Assembly: GCF_003589595.1 (NCBI RefSeq) | Contig: NW_020654810.1 | Coordinates: 20,517,748-20,581,747 of the forward strand | Source: Hyposmocoma kahamanoa | Lineage: Eukaryota > Arthropoda > Insecta > Lepidoptera > Cosmopterigidae | DNA: 64,000 nt | Direction: 5' to 3' | Shown: positions 24,301-33,799 of the stretch, in pieces | How the letters are laid out: each line of letters starts with the position of its first letter | Position numbering within the stretch: position 1 is the stretch's first letter | Translations under genes and position numbers: made by a program | The notes under the pieces: model-generated | Told to the model about the DNA's origin: nothing | Databases searched by the model: none | Seen by the model: the letters and a program-made list of their open reading frames with translations, nothing else

Positions 24301-25619
24301 CAAAGATCAAAAGGCCTACTCTAAAGCCTTAAAAACCTTTAAAAAGATTTATGTATGTTAAAATCGCAATAATTTCAAATATATGATTAGAAACCATATA
24401 AGTACTTCATTATTTATTTGTAGAAGTATATAAATAAGTGGAGAGGTTTCGCTAGAATATGACTCTACCGAAAAAAGGTCAATACGTTTTATACAATTTT
24501 TAAGTCTATGGTGATGTGTTTTTCATAATTCATTATTTGTAAAGACACAAATAGAAGTTAGAAAGAAAACAATAGCATACAAGTATACGTAGAGGTACGT
24601 TATACATTTACTCACATGAGCAAGAGAACTAGATGTAAAATGTTGTTTCTTTAAATATCACATATGAATTTAATTAATCAATTTTAATGATAATAATTGT
24701 AAAATGTAACTATTACAGATGTTAAAATAATCATAATTTGAATATCCTAAAAAAAAATTACAATGTTTAAAATGTTTACTGTTCCTTTATATACAGGACC
24801 GGACATTTCTCTAAAAAAATATAGTACATAGGTACCTTATAGTCTTACAAAAGTAACGGTTCGTCGATTTAAAGTTCAAGTTGCCTTCCAAATTTTTCTT
24901 AGAATCTAATAGTTTAATGCATACCTTTGAAACCAGTATTACTGGTTTCACAGGCCGTAGTAGAACTATTTAGTATATTTTTAAGCGCGCCGTTTTATAC
25001 AGTGGTAATAAAGCCTAATATTAGTTTAGAGAAGTGATAATAAAAGATTGTTTATTTTTTCTTTATATCGTTAAATAAAGTAATAACTAATAATAGCATA
25101 AAAACAACGCGTTTATGTTGAAAGAAAAACGCTAAATGTTCAAGTGCCCGAAGGCTATAGTTGGCATCCTTGTTTCGAATCGTCAATCGAGTCTAACATT
25201 TTGGAGGCTGAACCGGATTGATTCACATTCTCAGTAGATTTCCATTAGGCCATCAAATTTTAAAGCATATCGACAAAATAATTTATGCTGAAACATAACT
25301 ATGTATAGTATATAAGTGTATTTTTAAAACTTGATAGGAAATACGAAAACTAAATAATAAATCGATATCATTATTGTCGCTTGGATGTTTAATTAAAGAA
25401 TTTACATCTACGATACTAAAGAGTTTTTAGGTTTTACAGATTTATACAATCAAATCCAATATTTGTTATCAAAAAGAGTCTTAAATAGATATCAATTATG
25501 AAATGTGTAAAAGTAAAAAATAGACACGTTACCTGAGGCGAATTAACAAAAGCAACCCGTTGATTGTCCACTGAAGACGAAATAAGAGGTTCATGTTCCT
25601 CTCCTGCTCCCGCTGTCAT
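6281..25619 (-). CDS. white (w): white, ABCG-family eye-pigment half-transporter (whole gene span, 14 exons)
   Basis: White is an ABCG half-transporter. It pairs with Scarlet or Brown in the pigment-granule membrane and moves tryptophan- and guanine-derived pigment precursors (known for the family). Exons, all minus strand: 25533-25619, 21972-22048, 18289-18520, 16891-17129, 16725-16796, 16410-16589, 16127-16284, 15860-16040, 14923-15099, 13862-13993, 12606-12834, 9077-9182, 8524-8695, 6281-6382. They encode about 714 residues, close to Drosophila White (687). The order is N-terminal tail, ATP-binding domain (Walker [10 protein letters not shown], signature ISGGE, Walker [15 protein letters not shown]-loop TIHQPS), then a six-helix membrane domain, as in all ABCG proteins. 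All introns are GT-AG and phases agree from exon 2 to exon 14. The exon 1 to exon 2 junction is out by one base. Introns carry many repeats. Family identity is certain; white rather than scarlet or brown rests on close similarity throughout. Confidence 0.96.
8123..8330 (+). repeat. family A, copy 4
   Basis: 'tgggcattgtggtaagcgac', 'ataaccattgcagtaccact', 'accagcacattactgcttgg', with deletions. In white intron 13. Confidence 0.75.
8524..8695 (-). CDS. white (w): white exon 13 (extracellular/luminal loop)
   Basis: [57 protein letters not shown]. The two cysteines of the luminal loop (ACT, TCP) are conserved. Donor GAG|GTAAGA, phase 0. Confidence 0.95.
8753..8930 (+). mobile_element. possible decayed non-LTR polymerase end
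   Basis: A degenerate frame reading [18 protein letters not shown], followed by 'gattgaataggcatctt', resembles the WNSLP...F/A-RVNRH end of non-LTR polymerases. Weak similarity only. Confidence 0.35.
9077..9182 (-). CDS. white (w): white exon 12 (TM5)
   Basis: [19 protein letters not shown] followed by [16 protein letters not shown], almost identical to Drosophila White here. Flanked by TTATAG and GTAAGT, phase 1 in and phase 2 out. A family A repeat begins about 30 bp upstream of the exon, inside the intron. Confidence 0.96.
9213..9475 (+). repeat. family A, copy 5
   Basis: 'accaagtgacgggatgaaca' to 'aggaactctactgctact', immediately upstream (on the minus strand) of white exon 12's acceptor. 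Confidence 0.85.
9965..10055 (+). mobile_element. non-LTR 3'-end fragment
   Basis: Short stretch with 'tttcaaggcgagagtgaatg', 'gcattatttaggtgtgcat' and 'ccatcaggtg', matching the 3' end of the element at 22971-23429. Confidence 0.65.
10352..10580. mobile_element. 'CAGTGGCGTAGC' element
   Basis: Ends CAGTGGCGTAGCGTC and ...CACGTTACACGACTG are loosely inverted. The inside has two 'ccgcccggggcc / cgcccggggccg' blocks. Unusual C-rich tracts in an AT-rich intron. Lies in white intron 11. Confidence 0.6.
11815..11955 (+). repeat. family A, copy 6
   Basis: 'ggggcacagtgccatgtgcc', 'tttaacttcaccagtgcagt', 'ggcagtactttcctagacga' to 'agctctactgttt', with an internal deletion. White intron 11. Confidence 0.75.
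12606..12834 (-). CDS. white (w): white exon 11 (TM3-TM4)
   Basis: [35 protein letters not shown], then two hydrophobic helices ([36 protein letters not shown]). It contains the ABCG E-helix (ELPIFIREH). Ends in phase 1 before GTAAGT. Confidence 0.96.
12885..12960. repeat. CA/CGCACA-rich low-complexity tract
   Basis: Imperfect 'cacacgcacacgcccatgct' and 'cacgcacaggcccatgcgta' units, about 50 bp upstream (minus strand) of white exon 11. Confidence 0.7.
13690..13770 (+). repeat. family A, copy 7 (5' end only)
   Basis: 'ttatgatacgaagtgacggg', 'cgtgcacctgatggtaagcg', 'aacagttgcagtgc'. White intron 10. Confidence 0.75.
13862..13993 (-). CDS. white (w): white exon 10 (TM1-TM2)
   Basis: Forty-four codons: [44 protein letters not shown]. 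This is the conserved '[20 protein letters not shown]' membrane segment. Acceptor TTTGCAG, donor AAC|GTAAGT. Confidence 0.96.
14080..14402. repeat. 'cgacttgaaaaaagg' repeat, intact copy
   Basis: Starts 'ttttaaccgacttgaaaaaa', ends 'gaggtcggtttttttagtac'. The ends form a loose inverted repeat (ACCGACTT / AGGTCGGT). Same family as 20255-20712. Lies in white intron 9. Confidence 0.7.
14923..15099 (-). CDS. white (w): white exon 9 (connecting helix and start of TM1)
   Basis: Fifty-nine codons ending [35 protein letters not shown]. The [23 protein letters not shown] motif is diagnostic of White. Acceptor TATAG, donor ATT|GTGAGT. An unrelated open frame on the opposite strand covers the same bases and is ignored. 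Confidence 0.95.
15440..15630 (-). repeat. tRNA-derived SINE, group B, copy 2
   Basis: Same head (GCCTCCGTGGCCGAACGGTTACC), B box (GTTCGATTCCC) and tail, in white intron 8. The variable-arm region is shortened compared with copies 3 and 4. Confidence 0.8.
15860..16040 (-). CDS. white (w): white exon 8 (linker after the ATP-binding domain)
   Basis: [19 protein letters not shown], then [18 protein letters not shown] and [22 protein letters not shown]. It contains the NPADF-like motif typical of ABCG proteins (NPADH here). Phase 2 in, phase 0 out. Confidence 0.96.
16127..16284 (-). CDS. white (w): white exon 7 (H-loop)
   Basis: Encodes [36 protein letters not shown] and [17 protein letters not shown]. 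The H-loop histidine is present. Donor GTGAGT, phase 2. Confidence 0.96.
16410..16589 (-). CDS. white (w): white exon 6 (ABC signature and Walker B)
   Basis: Sixty codons: [33 protein letters not shown], then [18 protein letters not shown] and AQNVIQ. The signature (ISGGE), Walker B and D-loop are all intact. Phase 0 at both ends. Confidence 0.97.
16725..16796 (-). CDS. white (w): white exon 5 (helical subdomain)
   Basis: A 24-codon exon, [13 protein letters not shown] followed by [11 protein letters not shown], between AACAG and GAG|GTAAAT, phase 0 at both ends. It is too short to show up as a long open frame. It matches Drosophila White 'AMVRMPRHLTYRQRVARVDQVIQE'. Confidence 0.95.
16891..17129 (-). 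CDS. white (w): white exon 4 (Walker A)
   Basis: Encodes [18 protein letters not shown], then [10 protein letters not shown] (P-loop) and [22 protein letters not shown], which holds the Q-loop. Donor CAG|GTAAAT, phase 0. Confidence 0.97.
17618..17729. mobile_element. short inverted-repeat element
   Basis: Arms TTTACCTCG...GTTGCAACGTCCATG..CTCGAAGGG and its complement make a 112-bp near-palindrome. Lies in white intron 3. Confidence 0.75.
18289..18520 (-). CDS. white (w): white exon 3 (end of N-terminal tail, entry to ATP-binding domain)
   Basis: Starts after CCTTAG with [15 protein letters not shown], contains NYGAIG and [11 protein letters not shown] (the White 'YAW' strand) and ends QLLKN before G|GTAAG, phase 1. 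The KQLLKN-V-GAAYPGE junction with exon 4 reproduces the conserved ABCG '[17 protein letters not shown]' region. Confidence 0.93.
20255..20712. repeat. 'cgacttcaaaaaagg' repeat copy, split by a MITE
   Basis: Shares with 14080-14402 the order 'cgactt.aaaaaagga', 'ttctcaat', 'ttacgc.ata', 'gtgaaccg.ttttgatga', 'gagggtacct.agta' and, after the MITE, 'tttttgaggtc' and 'agtactct.tactgagatt'. Other shorter relatives are at 45610-45680 and 52530-52625. Confidence 0.75.
20439..20642. mobile_element. TA-flanked MITE with about 28-bp terminal inverted repeats
   Basis: Left end AGGCTCAACTCACACTGGCG, right end CGCCAGTGTGAGTTGAGCCT, continuing inward as CAGAGTCG/CGACTCTG; TA on each side. The subterminal parts are CpG-dense (GCGTCGCGGCGCG; GTCGTCGCGCGTCGACGCG). 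It lies inside another repeat (20255-20710). Confidence 0.88.
21972..22048 (-). CDS. white (w): white exon 2 (N-terminal tail, phase problem)
   Basis: The in-frame reading gives [26 protein letters not shown], then AAG|GTAATT joining exon 3 in phase 0. The only AG nearby (22050-22049) leaves 77 nt, so the upstream exon would have to contribute one extra base, and exon 1 does not. Read straight from exon 1 the frame becomes TGG TGA, a stop. The open frame also extends upstream to an ATG at 22124 through a hydrophobic stretch, so this could instead be an alternative first exon (51 codons, in phase with exon 3). Confidence 0.6.
22755..23475 (+). repeat. family A, copy 8, split by a retrotransposon
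   Basis: 'aacaagtcgtctgcctgagc' to 'gctcggcggcagaa', then the non-LTR insert 22971-23429, then 'ataggtaacgtggtagtact'. White intron 1. Confidence 0.85.
22971..23429 (+). mobile_element. 5'-truncated non-LTR retrotransposon (reverse-transcriptase C-terminus, 3' UTR and poly-A)
   Basis: Encodes [40 protein letters not shown] and [28 protein letters not shown] in an open frame of about 120 codons, then a 3' UTR and a run of about 17 A. This is the typical C-terminal end of an insect Jockey/CR1-like polymerase (exact clade not determined). It interrupts a family A repeat: repeat sequence resumes straight after the poly-A, with AGAA on both sides as a short target duplication. The frame is still open, so it is recent. 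Confidence 0.85.
25533..25619 (-). CDS. white (w): white exon 1 (start codon and N-terminal tail)
   Basis: Twenty-nine codons beginning [12 protein letters not shown] and ending NSPQ, followed by a strong CAG|GTAACG donor. ATG at 25619 is chosen as the start; the open frame further upstream begins with TTG. The acidic soluble tail is typical of White N-termini. The exon ends in phase 0, which matches exon 3 but not exon 2. Confidence 0.85.
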
Positions 25620-25734
25620 TTTGTTCAATCAACAATAATATTATCCAACACTAATAATACACATGTCACAGCATTAGTTGAAAAGTTACGCCACAGATAT
25701 TAATTTGTTTATTTTCTAATTTTGTTTTTTTTTA

Positions 25735-25835
25735 GGTTCTTGGCGGTAAAGCGCGAGCGTCAATGCGTCGTAGTGGTGTGCTAGACTCGCGGCGCGCATC
25801 TGTGCGCGGCCGTAATATTAATCGTCTTAGATTTG
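25735..25835 (-). promoter_or_regulatory. CpG-rich block upstream of white, candidate promoter or 5' UTR
   Basis: A sharply GC- and CpG-rich stretch in AT-rich DNA, about 115-215 bp upstream of the white ATG. It contains many CG dinucleotides (CGCGAGCG, CGCGGCGCGC, GCGCGGCCG). I see no clear TATA box. Placement suggests a promoter or untranslated first exon, by inference only. Confidence 0.3.
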
Positions 25836-28130
25836 TTAACATTTCCACTATCTCATCTAAATATTTATTTTTTAAGGTTTGATTCTGCACGTATTGCATT
25901 TATTTGTACGACTTTCATAGTTAAAATTAACAATTTAGGTAAAAATACATTATTAAAATGAACATGTAAGCCATGAATACATATTGAATGAAATGAATTC
26001 ATTCAATGTATTAATTAACATTGAATGAATTCATTCATTTGAAATTAACGGGTCAAGAAACTTAATATTAAAATGAAGCAATAACAATAAATTCGTATGT
26101 AAATGTTTATTCAAAAAAAAATCATATTTGAGATAGCAAATAATTATTCATAAATTATTTTTATACAATATTTAAAATGAATATCTTTTACATTTCTTTC
26201 GTTACTAGTATGAACATTAAAATGACACATGACAAAGGAACTATTGTGAGACTTGAGATGTTTTATGAATATCTAATATTTATTAGGCAATATTTGTTTC
26301 ACGTGCCCAAAACTAACAAGAATAACAAGTCCTCTTCAAACACTTGATATAATGTCGAGTCACCCTGATCCATGTCGTGTAACATTGACCCACGTCTCGC
26401 ATCATACACAGCGACAGTTGAGAATCACATAACAAATTTTGCCTAACGAATACTCAGCTTAATAGTAACGCAGCAATATGGCTAACATACTTCCTTTTTT
26501 ATAAACCTTACAACTACTTGACAATGACGATGCATACACTTACTCATAATAATATTATTTGGTGATAACTTCTTACACAAATCGATACTCAGTGGAATAT
26601 TTTCGCACATACATAATAACAAATTCTCTTGCGTTTGTCTTAATGGTTACGTTTGTACGTCATTAAAACAATTTTAATACAGAAAATCGTCATTAACATT
26701 AGTAATATACTAACGTAAGGCGTTTTAAGGAATCACCACACTTATCAACACGCATTAAGCGGGTCAGAAAAAGCTTTGTCCTTTTCGATCCAAGCGAAAG
26801 CAAAACGCTCTTATTACATGAACATAAAGAGACCAGTTAAACCAAGAAGTGTGGAAACTCCAATAACAGATTGTATAAATTACTTCAATAGCTAAATAAG
26901 TAAATAAAATAAGTCCCCGTTGGTCAAAAACGCTCAAACGTAACCATTTTACAAAAAAAAACAATAAACAAAAACACGACATTGCATACGTACTGACTTA
27001 AAACATAAATAAGACAACCGTAATATTCCACGACATAATATTACATTGCACAACGGATCTAACTTATTTATACGAACTATCATGTCTCAGATATTTAGCA
27101 CTACATAGGAAGCATTTCTGTTTACACGACGTTAAAGTCTAGGTACAAGCCAGTATTTATTAAAAAAAAAACAGGGATTTATAGCACTATTTTTAATACA
27201 TAAGAGAAATAATGTATAAATTAGAAATAATCATTTTATTTACGGTTAAAAATGGACATTGAATACATCCCTGACACTTTGGTGATGTTCAAAATGGAAG
27301 AGGTAGGAAAACAAAATATGGCGTGTGTAAAGACAAGCTATAACAAAAAATCAATATTAAAATAAAATGAATAGGAATAAAAATTATTTGTTCTTTTCTG
27401 TAATGCTATAAACCCTTGAATATAGCACATACCTGCTAATTTTGTATTATCTTGTATTTGTGTTTCATAACACGACTTATTTGTATTCATAATATATTGT
27501 AATGACACACGTTTGAAACTAAATATTTAAAATTATGATACATTGAAATATATAAAAATAATCTCTAAGAATTCCGCTTTGCAAAGCCGAACCAAAAGAA
27601 ATTTTCATAGTAATTTTGAATTAAAAATAATCAACCTGCGAAAAACGTATTATACTTTCCATTAGGAAGCTACAGATTCCATGGAAGTTGAATATTGTAT
27701 ATTTATTATAGTTTTTCATATTTATTTAGCTTATTCATATATTCATATGGATCATTTTATAACTGCAATTTTTACTTACTGCTATGCTAGCTAATGGTAG
27801 GCGATCAGTCTACTGTTTAAGTTGGCAGTGTATGTTAAGGCTTATGTTTCCAGCATGTTCGCAGAATCAAGAGTATCACCACAAAATAGGCGTGTGAAAC
27901 AATGAAAGGAGAAATAGTTTGTTCTGTTTTGGCTATTTTTATTAAAGACTCAAAATATTAATTTTTTCATTGAAAACAATACCAAAACTAAACGAAACTC
28001 TGTTTTTCAAATTTGAACTTAATTTCTGAAACTTTAAGAGCTATTTCCCCAAAGTAGACAATTCATTCAATGTAAGGCATTTACATCGTTTCAGAACGGA
28101 ATGGAAGCAATTTTTTTTTAAAGTACACAG
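25836..28130. other. intergenic, upstream of white: no gene seen
   Basis: AT-rich, with a local 'gaatgaattcattcaatg' inverted repeat at 25987-26040. No coding frame longer than about 70 codons and no recognisable protein. Could hold regulatory DNA. Confidence 0.6.
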
Positions 28131-28234
28131 CATAATGAATTTATATCAATTGTGTAACGTACAAACTAGATATTATTATATTGTTTTTTTAAATCTACTT
28201 TGTACGTTCCACAATTGACATAAAGCTTATTATG
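28131..28234. mobile_element. MITE, 'cataatgaatttatatcaat' ends
   Basis: About 41-bp arms with few mismatches, containing TCAATTGTGTAACGTACAAA and its complement. Intergenic. Confidence 0.75.
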
Positions 28235-28377
28235 CTATGAGTACAAAAATTCAGTTCCATACCAATGTAAACTGAGCCCCAAGCGCATTAACATGGGCAA
28301 TTACAAGGGAGTGTACTCAGAAGAAATAGTAGTAACATTTAAGAACAAAATTAGAGCCAGGTAAACCAGTGGACGGT

Positions 28378-28552
28378 AAGGCAGAGGACATTAAATTTAT
28401 CAATGTATATTTTATTACTACTGCCATAAAGTATAAATTTCAATGCTCTGAGACGCAGAGGGATATACATGCTCCGAGGTCGGTTTCAAGAGCATTGCAA
28501 TTCATACCTTATTACAACAAGAATAGCATAATATTCAATGTCCTCTGCCTTC
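28378..28552. mobile_element. hairpin element 'aaggcagaggacatt'
   Basis: Arms AAGGCAGAGGACATT...GTATAAATTTCAATGCTCT and the complement. The open frame across it is a by-product of the hairpin. Confidence 0.65.
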
Positions 28553-28912
28553 CCGAGCACCAGTTTGCACTGGCCCTTACTATACCAGACTCACCAATCC
28601 AAGTCATCACAAGATTTGTAAAAACTAAGATTTATATTTAGATGTTTGCAGGATTATTTCTCAAGTCTCCGGTACTTATGAATGCACTACCTCGCCTCCT
28701 CTAAGAGCCAATCTATAGTATATAAAGTACTTCATAGAGTAGCGTTATACGAAGTCAACTGCAATGGCATGTAATGACCTATTAAGCACGGACAGCTCTG
28801 CAACCGCAGGGTCGAATTACGGAATATCAATCTACATTGACAGATCTAACGTGGCATTTTGAACTACGGTTGATTTCATATGGAAAGTACTTTGATGTGG
28901 TTTTGTTCATTT

Positions 28913-28932
28913 TATTAGTAGTAGTAGTAGTA
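28913..28932. repeat. (TAG)n microsatellite
   Basis: Six to seven TAG units in intergenic DNA. Confidence 0.9.
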
Positions 28933-29050
28933 ACCGAATGGTTTTTTTGTTTATATAGAACCGCTCAATTTTCTTGCCAATGTCGTAAAACTATATTATG
29001 ATGTTTTACTATCAAGATATTCAATTATTTTTTGGGAAATTACTTCACTT

Positions 29051-29284
29051 TAGTCTATTTGTTTAGGTACTTAACTAAATGTAAACAATCTTGAGATATC
29101 TATTTAATGCAATATACACTTATAAAATTATTTTTACTTACGTTCAAATACAAAATACAAACACTTAGTTCATATGAAATTGCATGCCTATTTTTATACC
29201 TGCTGATTTGTAAAGTATATGTTTTAATAAAAAAGATGTATCAAGATTGTTTACATTTAGTTAAGTACCTAAACAAATGGACTA
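29051..29284. mobile_element. MITE with 44-bp near-perfect terminal inverted repeats
   Basis: Left arm 29051-29094 and right arm 29241-29284 are complementary with one mismatch (GTCTATTTG versus GTCCATTTG). The ends are TA, consistent with TA target duplication. The inner part is AT-rich and non-coding; an open frame across it is chance. Confidence 0.88.
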
Positions 29285-29345
29285 TAGTTTAAAAACCAAA
29301 AACAAACCAACAAGAACATACTAAAATTCGTCAGGTCTGCTAGTT

Positions 29346-29465
29346 TGTTCCGTAGCTCAGTTAGAGAGCGTCAAGTACGGTGTGCTGGAGGCGCTGGTTC
29401 TAATCCAACCGGATTGAAGAAATTTTTCTTGTATTCGATCCTTGTATAAATAATTAATATAAAGT
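29346..29465 (+). repeat. tRNA-like SINE fragment with 'ggattgaagaaatttttctt' tail
   Basis: A-box-like GTAGCTCAGTTAGAGAGCG, B-box-like GGTTCTAATCC, then 'gaaatttttcttgtattcga' and 'ttgtataaataattaat'. Tails alike at 5335-5410, 12125-12225, 18060-18130 and 46970-47020. Confidence 0.6.
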
Positions 29466-30422
29466 ATAGACTGTCAAATGTGACGTGTATGAGAAATCCT
29501 CCATTATTGCGCAGGCCTACTTTTAGACACGAACATGTAGATATAGAAACATGCTAAAAACAGAGACCAGTACAAAAATTTAACCTAATAGCGTAGTGGT
29601 TGGCTGCTTATTTTATTGGCGTTTAAATAATATCAACAGCCACCGTGGTTATAAAAAGTACAGTCAGCATTAAACGCACAAAATCGACAAATTCAGAGCT
29701 TGAAATATTTAAAAAAAAAAAAAAACAATGTTAGTCAATGAATTTGAAATAATAAGACCGCTTTAGATGTGTATATATGTATATTTGTTTAGTTTGATCA
29801 TGAATATAATGATGACTGTACTATAGGCAGTTATATAAGTACGTTGAACTCACTCAGATACACGATATTAGAACAAATTTTACTATGCTGCGGCTGCAAA
29901 AAGTCGCACAACGACGACACTTTTAAGAACATTGGTGTTATAAACCTGTCTATCTATAACTATTGAACCGTATGATATGTCTAACAATATTCGAGGTACT
30001 TGGCTAAACTGTCTTTTATGCTTACTATTTCTCAGTTCCAAACGCAAATTGCATCTGTTTACGACGGATTGTGGAAGTCAACAAGTAATGGTTACCAAAA
30101 CTTGAGGTATAGTGATTTTATCTTACAAAATCACTAATGCATGAAATGTTATGAATGTGAAGATAACCTCTGGATACATTTAGAGGTATGTTCAATCAAT
30201 ATGTGTAATAATCAGAGGTCGGAAACGGCAGAGTATATTTACTTTCATGTAATAGACATAGAGTGGATAACACCTCACCTAAAAGGCAAAAAACAAAATA
30301 ACCACATTGTCACACACGTAATGACAAAATACAACAATTATTAATATAATCATTCCGGAATTGCCGAGGAGGACCTATTATCGACTCTACATGTATCATT
30401 TCCTTGCAGTTTAGGTACATTT

Positions 30423-30870
30423 TAGAGTTGTAACGAATATTCGGTTACTATTCGGTGTTTTGTTTATTTTTTGCTCTTCGGCCGAATATTCAATATTAAA
30501 TCACTCTTCGGTCAAATACCTAAAACACGAGAACATAGTAAACAATATTAAATGAAAATTACCTATTTATTATGTAGTTCACTCATAACCGACAGTAAAA
30601 GCTGAGAAATCAACCAACTTATTTGCGAACCAAAATAAAATAAAGTATTTGAAAGTTAATCAAACTGCAGTGAAATAAACAATTTTGTTCATTAAATCAG
30701 AAACTTGAAAATTAAACCGTAACTGAAACTAATAAGTGGTATTTTTCGTGCCAATTTTCGCATGCGCGTTTAGTTTACCACATACATAGAACGCATACAT
30801 ACATAGAATAGTTCGGCCAAATATCCGGCTATTCGGCCACGCTCCTGACCGAATTAGCGTTGCAACACTA
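30423..30870. mobile_element. hAT-like element with '(C/G)GAATATTCGG' motifs
   Basis: Ends TAGAGTTGTAACGAATATTCGG and CCGAATTAGCGTTGCAACACTA are imperfect inverted repeats. The inside repeats CGGCCGAATATTC-type motifs. Flanks 'gtacattt' and 'gtaaacat' are at best a decayed 8-bp duplication. No transposase frame. Confidence 0.6.
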
Positions 30871-33799
30871 GTAAACATACTCTTTCTGTACCGATCTCTG
30901 GTAATAATAATAATAATTCCTTCCTTCGTTTGAATAATTATGTACATGTATGTATAATCGTCGACATGACCTCATGAGTTTAATTATATGAACGGAAAAA
31001 AATGCCGTCATAATAGTTAAATTGCGTTTATTATATTATATCTAACAGTTTTTTTTGTGACCAAAGGTCATGTATTGTAATCTAAATTGCCGATCGCCTG
31101 ATTATTATAATTTATCAATTGAATAATATTAAATACGAAATGACGTGTATAACATATTTTACACTTGTATAATAAATCTTAACCAACTGTATACAACGGA
31201 CTTGTTAGTTCTAACTGGGGTATAGGATACTTGGTGAATTATCAATAATATTGTCTAAAAGGTTACAAGGCGCTCTTATCCGTTAATAGCAGTATCATGA
31301 AATGAACAAATTTGATTATGAAATTGTTCTTTTTTCCGACGTTTCATGTCACTACGCATAAAAATACGCCTAGAGATGGTCTTGCAATATATTTTTATAC
31401 GCGCAAATCAGGAGGTCTGTACTTTCGTCCTCTGTGTCGATGCTAATCGAAATTGTTTAAGGAAAATAAATAATTTTTCAAGTCGGATAGAGTCAGATGT
31501 CGAACATCGAGGGAGCAAGCCCAGTACCAATTCAGCGGCATTATGGATAACCTTGGTTAAGTTCCTAAGAAGAAAATAAAAAGCAGCAAGTATAAATTGA
31601 CTTAATCATTTCGGTGCACAAATTAATTGATTATAATTAACCTAACTGTTCAACGGTCGTGTAGCAATAACTTAACGCTAGTGTAAGATAATCATAAGGC
31701 ATATTCATCGAAGAAGTACTCCGTATTTTTGTGTATATTTACTATGGCGTTCCAACGAGTGCTAGATTTTACATTTCATCTAATTCGGTTTATTTCCGTA
31801 ACACCAATTTAAAGAATCTATAGTACTTGTAACGGTGGTCAGACTATAGGTTTGACTTAACGGGAACTGTAAACCAATCATGACACCGCTCGGTTTTACG
31901 GAAATATTTCACTAATTCCATCTAATTCCAACTACGGATTCACCTATGAGATTGCGATGTCAAATTAAAAAAAAACTCAAATTGCTACTAGCAAACAAAC
32001 TGTTTTAGTAAACGGTGCCACGAGGTAGCCTGAATTCATTATAAAACTTAAAGCGAACATTATTTTGATCCTCTATAGTACCGATATAATACTGCTAAAA
32101 CTATGATATATCCCGGATGATATATATATGGTTCGGGAATTTAAAGAAAGCTTTTTTTTAATATATGCGAAAATGGTTAAATGTAGAACAGAGGCTAGAT
32201 ATTGTTAACAATATGTGGACTCTACTCTAAAGTTAATCTTGCCATTGAGAGCATTAATTCCCCTAGACTTAAACGCAATAAATTGCCGAGTGCGCAGGCG
32301 GCGGCCAGTTCCATCATCTCTATTCCCATTATCATCAAGCAACACAAACATTCAACTTACAATTAACTAGAGTATACAAATGACCGCTAAACCCTAATGA
32401 ATGAAACATTTTTTGATCTGTATGCCTAATATAACTATATGAATATACAGAATGTTCCAACACAGTATACAAAACCACTTAACATGATTAAGGAGGAGAC
32501 CAAAAGCAAGGACATTACTTAGGACGATTTAAACAAAAGACAGTAAATCTATACATAAAATGCATGTGTAGATTTTTTTTCGCTATGACCCAAAAACGGT
32601 AATCACTTCTGATCTGGTCAATAGTCATTTTCAATTAGTGTGCTGTAAATTGGGACACTCTGTATATATTCCTGTCTTTCATTTGTCTACGCACGTTTTA
32701 CTACCAGCGACTGCTTACATTTCAAATATACTGCTACATCTAAATAATGTGAATTTATATTTATAAAGAAGCGAATCCTACGACACCGCCGCGTGCGCAG
32801 CGGTATTATCACAGCCAAATCGGCCGCCTGCCTGCCTGCCTTGTATCTCTGATACCAAGCCCCATCGTGTATTAGGCCTTTAATTGCGAATTTACCCTTG
32901 CAATTTAATTCTATTGAGCGTCTTACTTCATACGCAATAGTTAACACGTTTACTGCAAAATTTTCGATTGAATCTAATTTAACATATTAGATAATTCTTT
33001 AAAAATTTTGCAATTAGAGCTCGCTACATTTAATATATAATCATATTGTTACGTTCTCAAGTACCGGGTTATATGGTACTTAGGTATGTCGAGAACATAT
33101 CAAATAGTCATAATGTAGTATATAACACGTAATTGTATGTATATTCTAGCTACGGCCGCCGCGGACGCCTCTCTTTAATACTATCAGTCTTTAGACAGCC
33201 ACGTCCCACGCACACACACTTTTTAAGTTGCTATATGACTTTTGTTTCACTATATTATATAGTGAACTGTAGAGAAACCTGGTCCCCTGATCCTTTGCGT
33301 ATACGAAGAATAGGTTTCTTTACCGCATTTTTCGCGTAATTATAAGTTTAACACGTTTTGCTACTTCGAGTTCCAACTAACTTGGGCTATACATAGGCGA
33401 GAAGGGCACAAAGTTATATTATATATATAGCACATAACAGAATTAACAAGTAAATTTTCTAAACTTTTCCCTTCCCGTTTCCTGTCTTCATTTATTCCTA
33501 TTACCAAAAAACTCATATAATTACTTACTTAACGTATACACGATTTTTCCTCTCTTTCACCCACAAACCTACCTTATAATAAGTGTGAGCGGGACCACCA
33601 TTATCTCCCTCGTTCTACCGCGACGGCACTTCGATGGACTTGTAATGAGTCTATACGTATTAAATCATGTTAAGCTTTCAATCAAGTGTTACGTACAAAT
33701 CATAAACACCTAAATTCGCTCGCATAATTATACACCCGCAGGGAATAATTATAATATTTCGACATAGAACTGTATAACTAGTTATATGTAGATACAGCA
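30871..33799. other. intergenic: no gene seen
   Basis: AT-rich. Small inverted motifs such as 'atttccgtaa...ttacggaaat' (31793-31908). No supported gene. Confidence 0.6.

Noticed and set aside
28369..28641. 90-codon open frame
   Set aside because: Spans a hairpin element; no protein similarity and the start is not supported.
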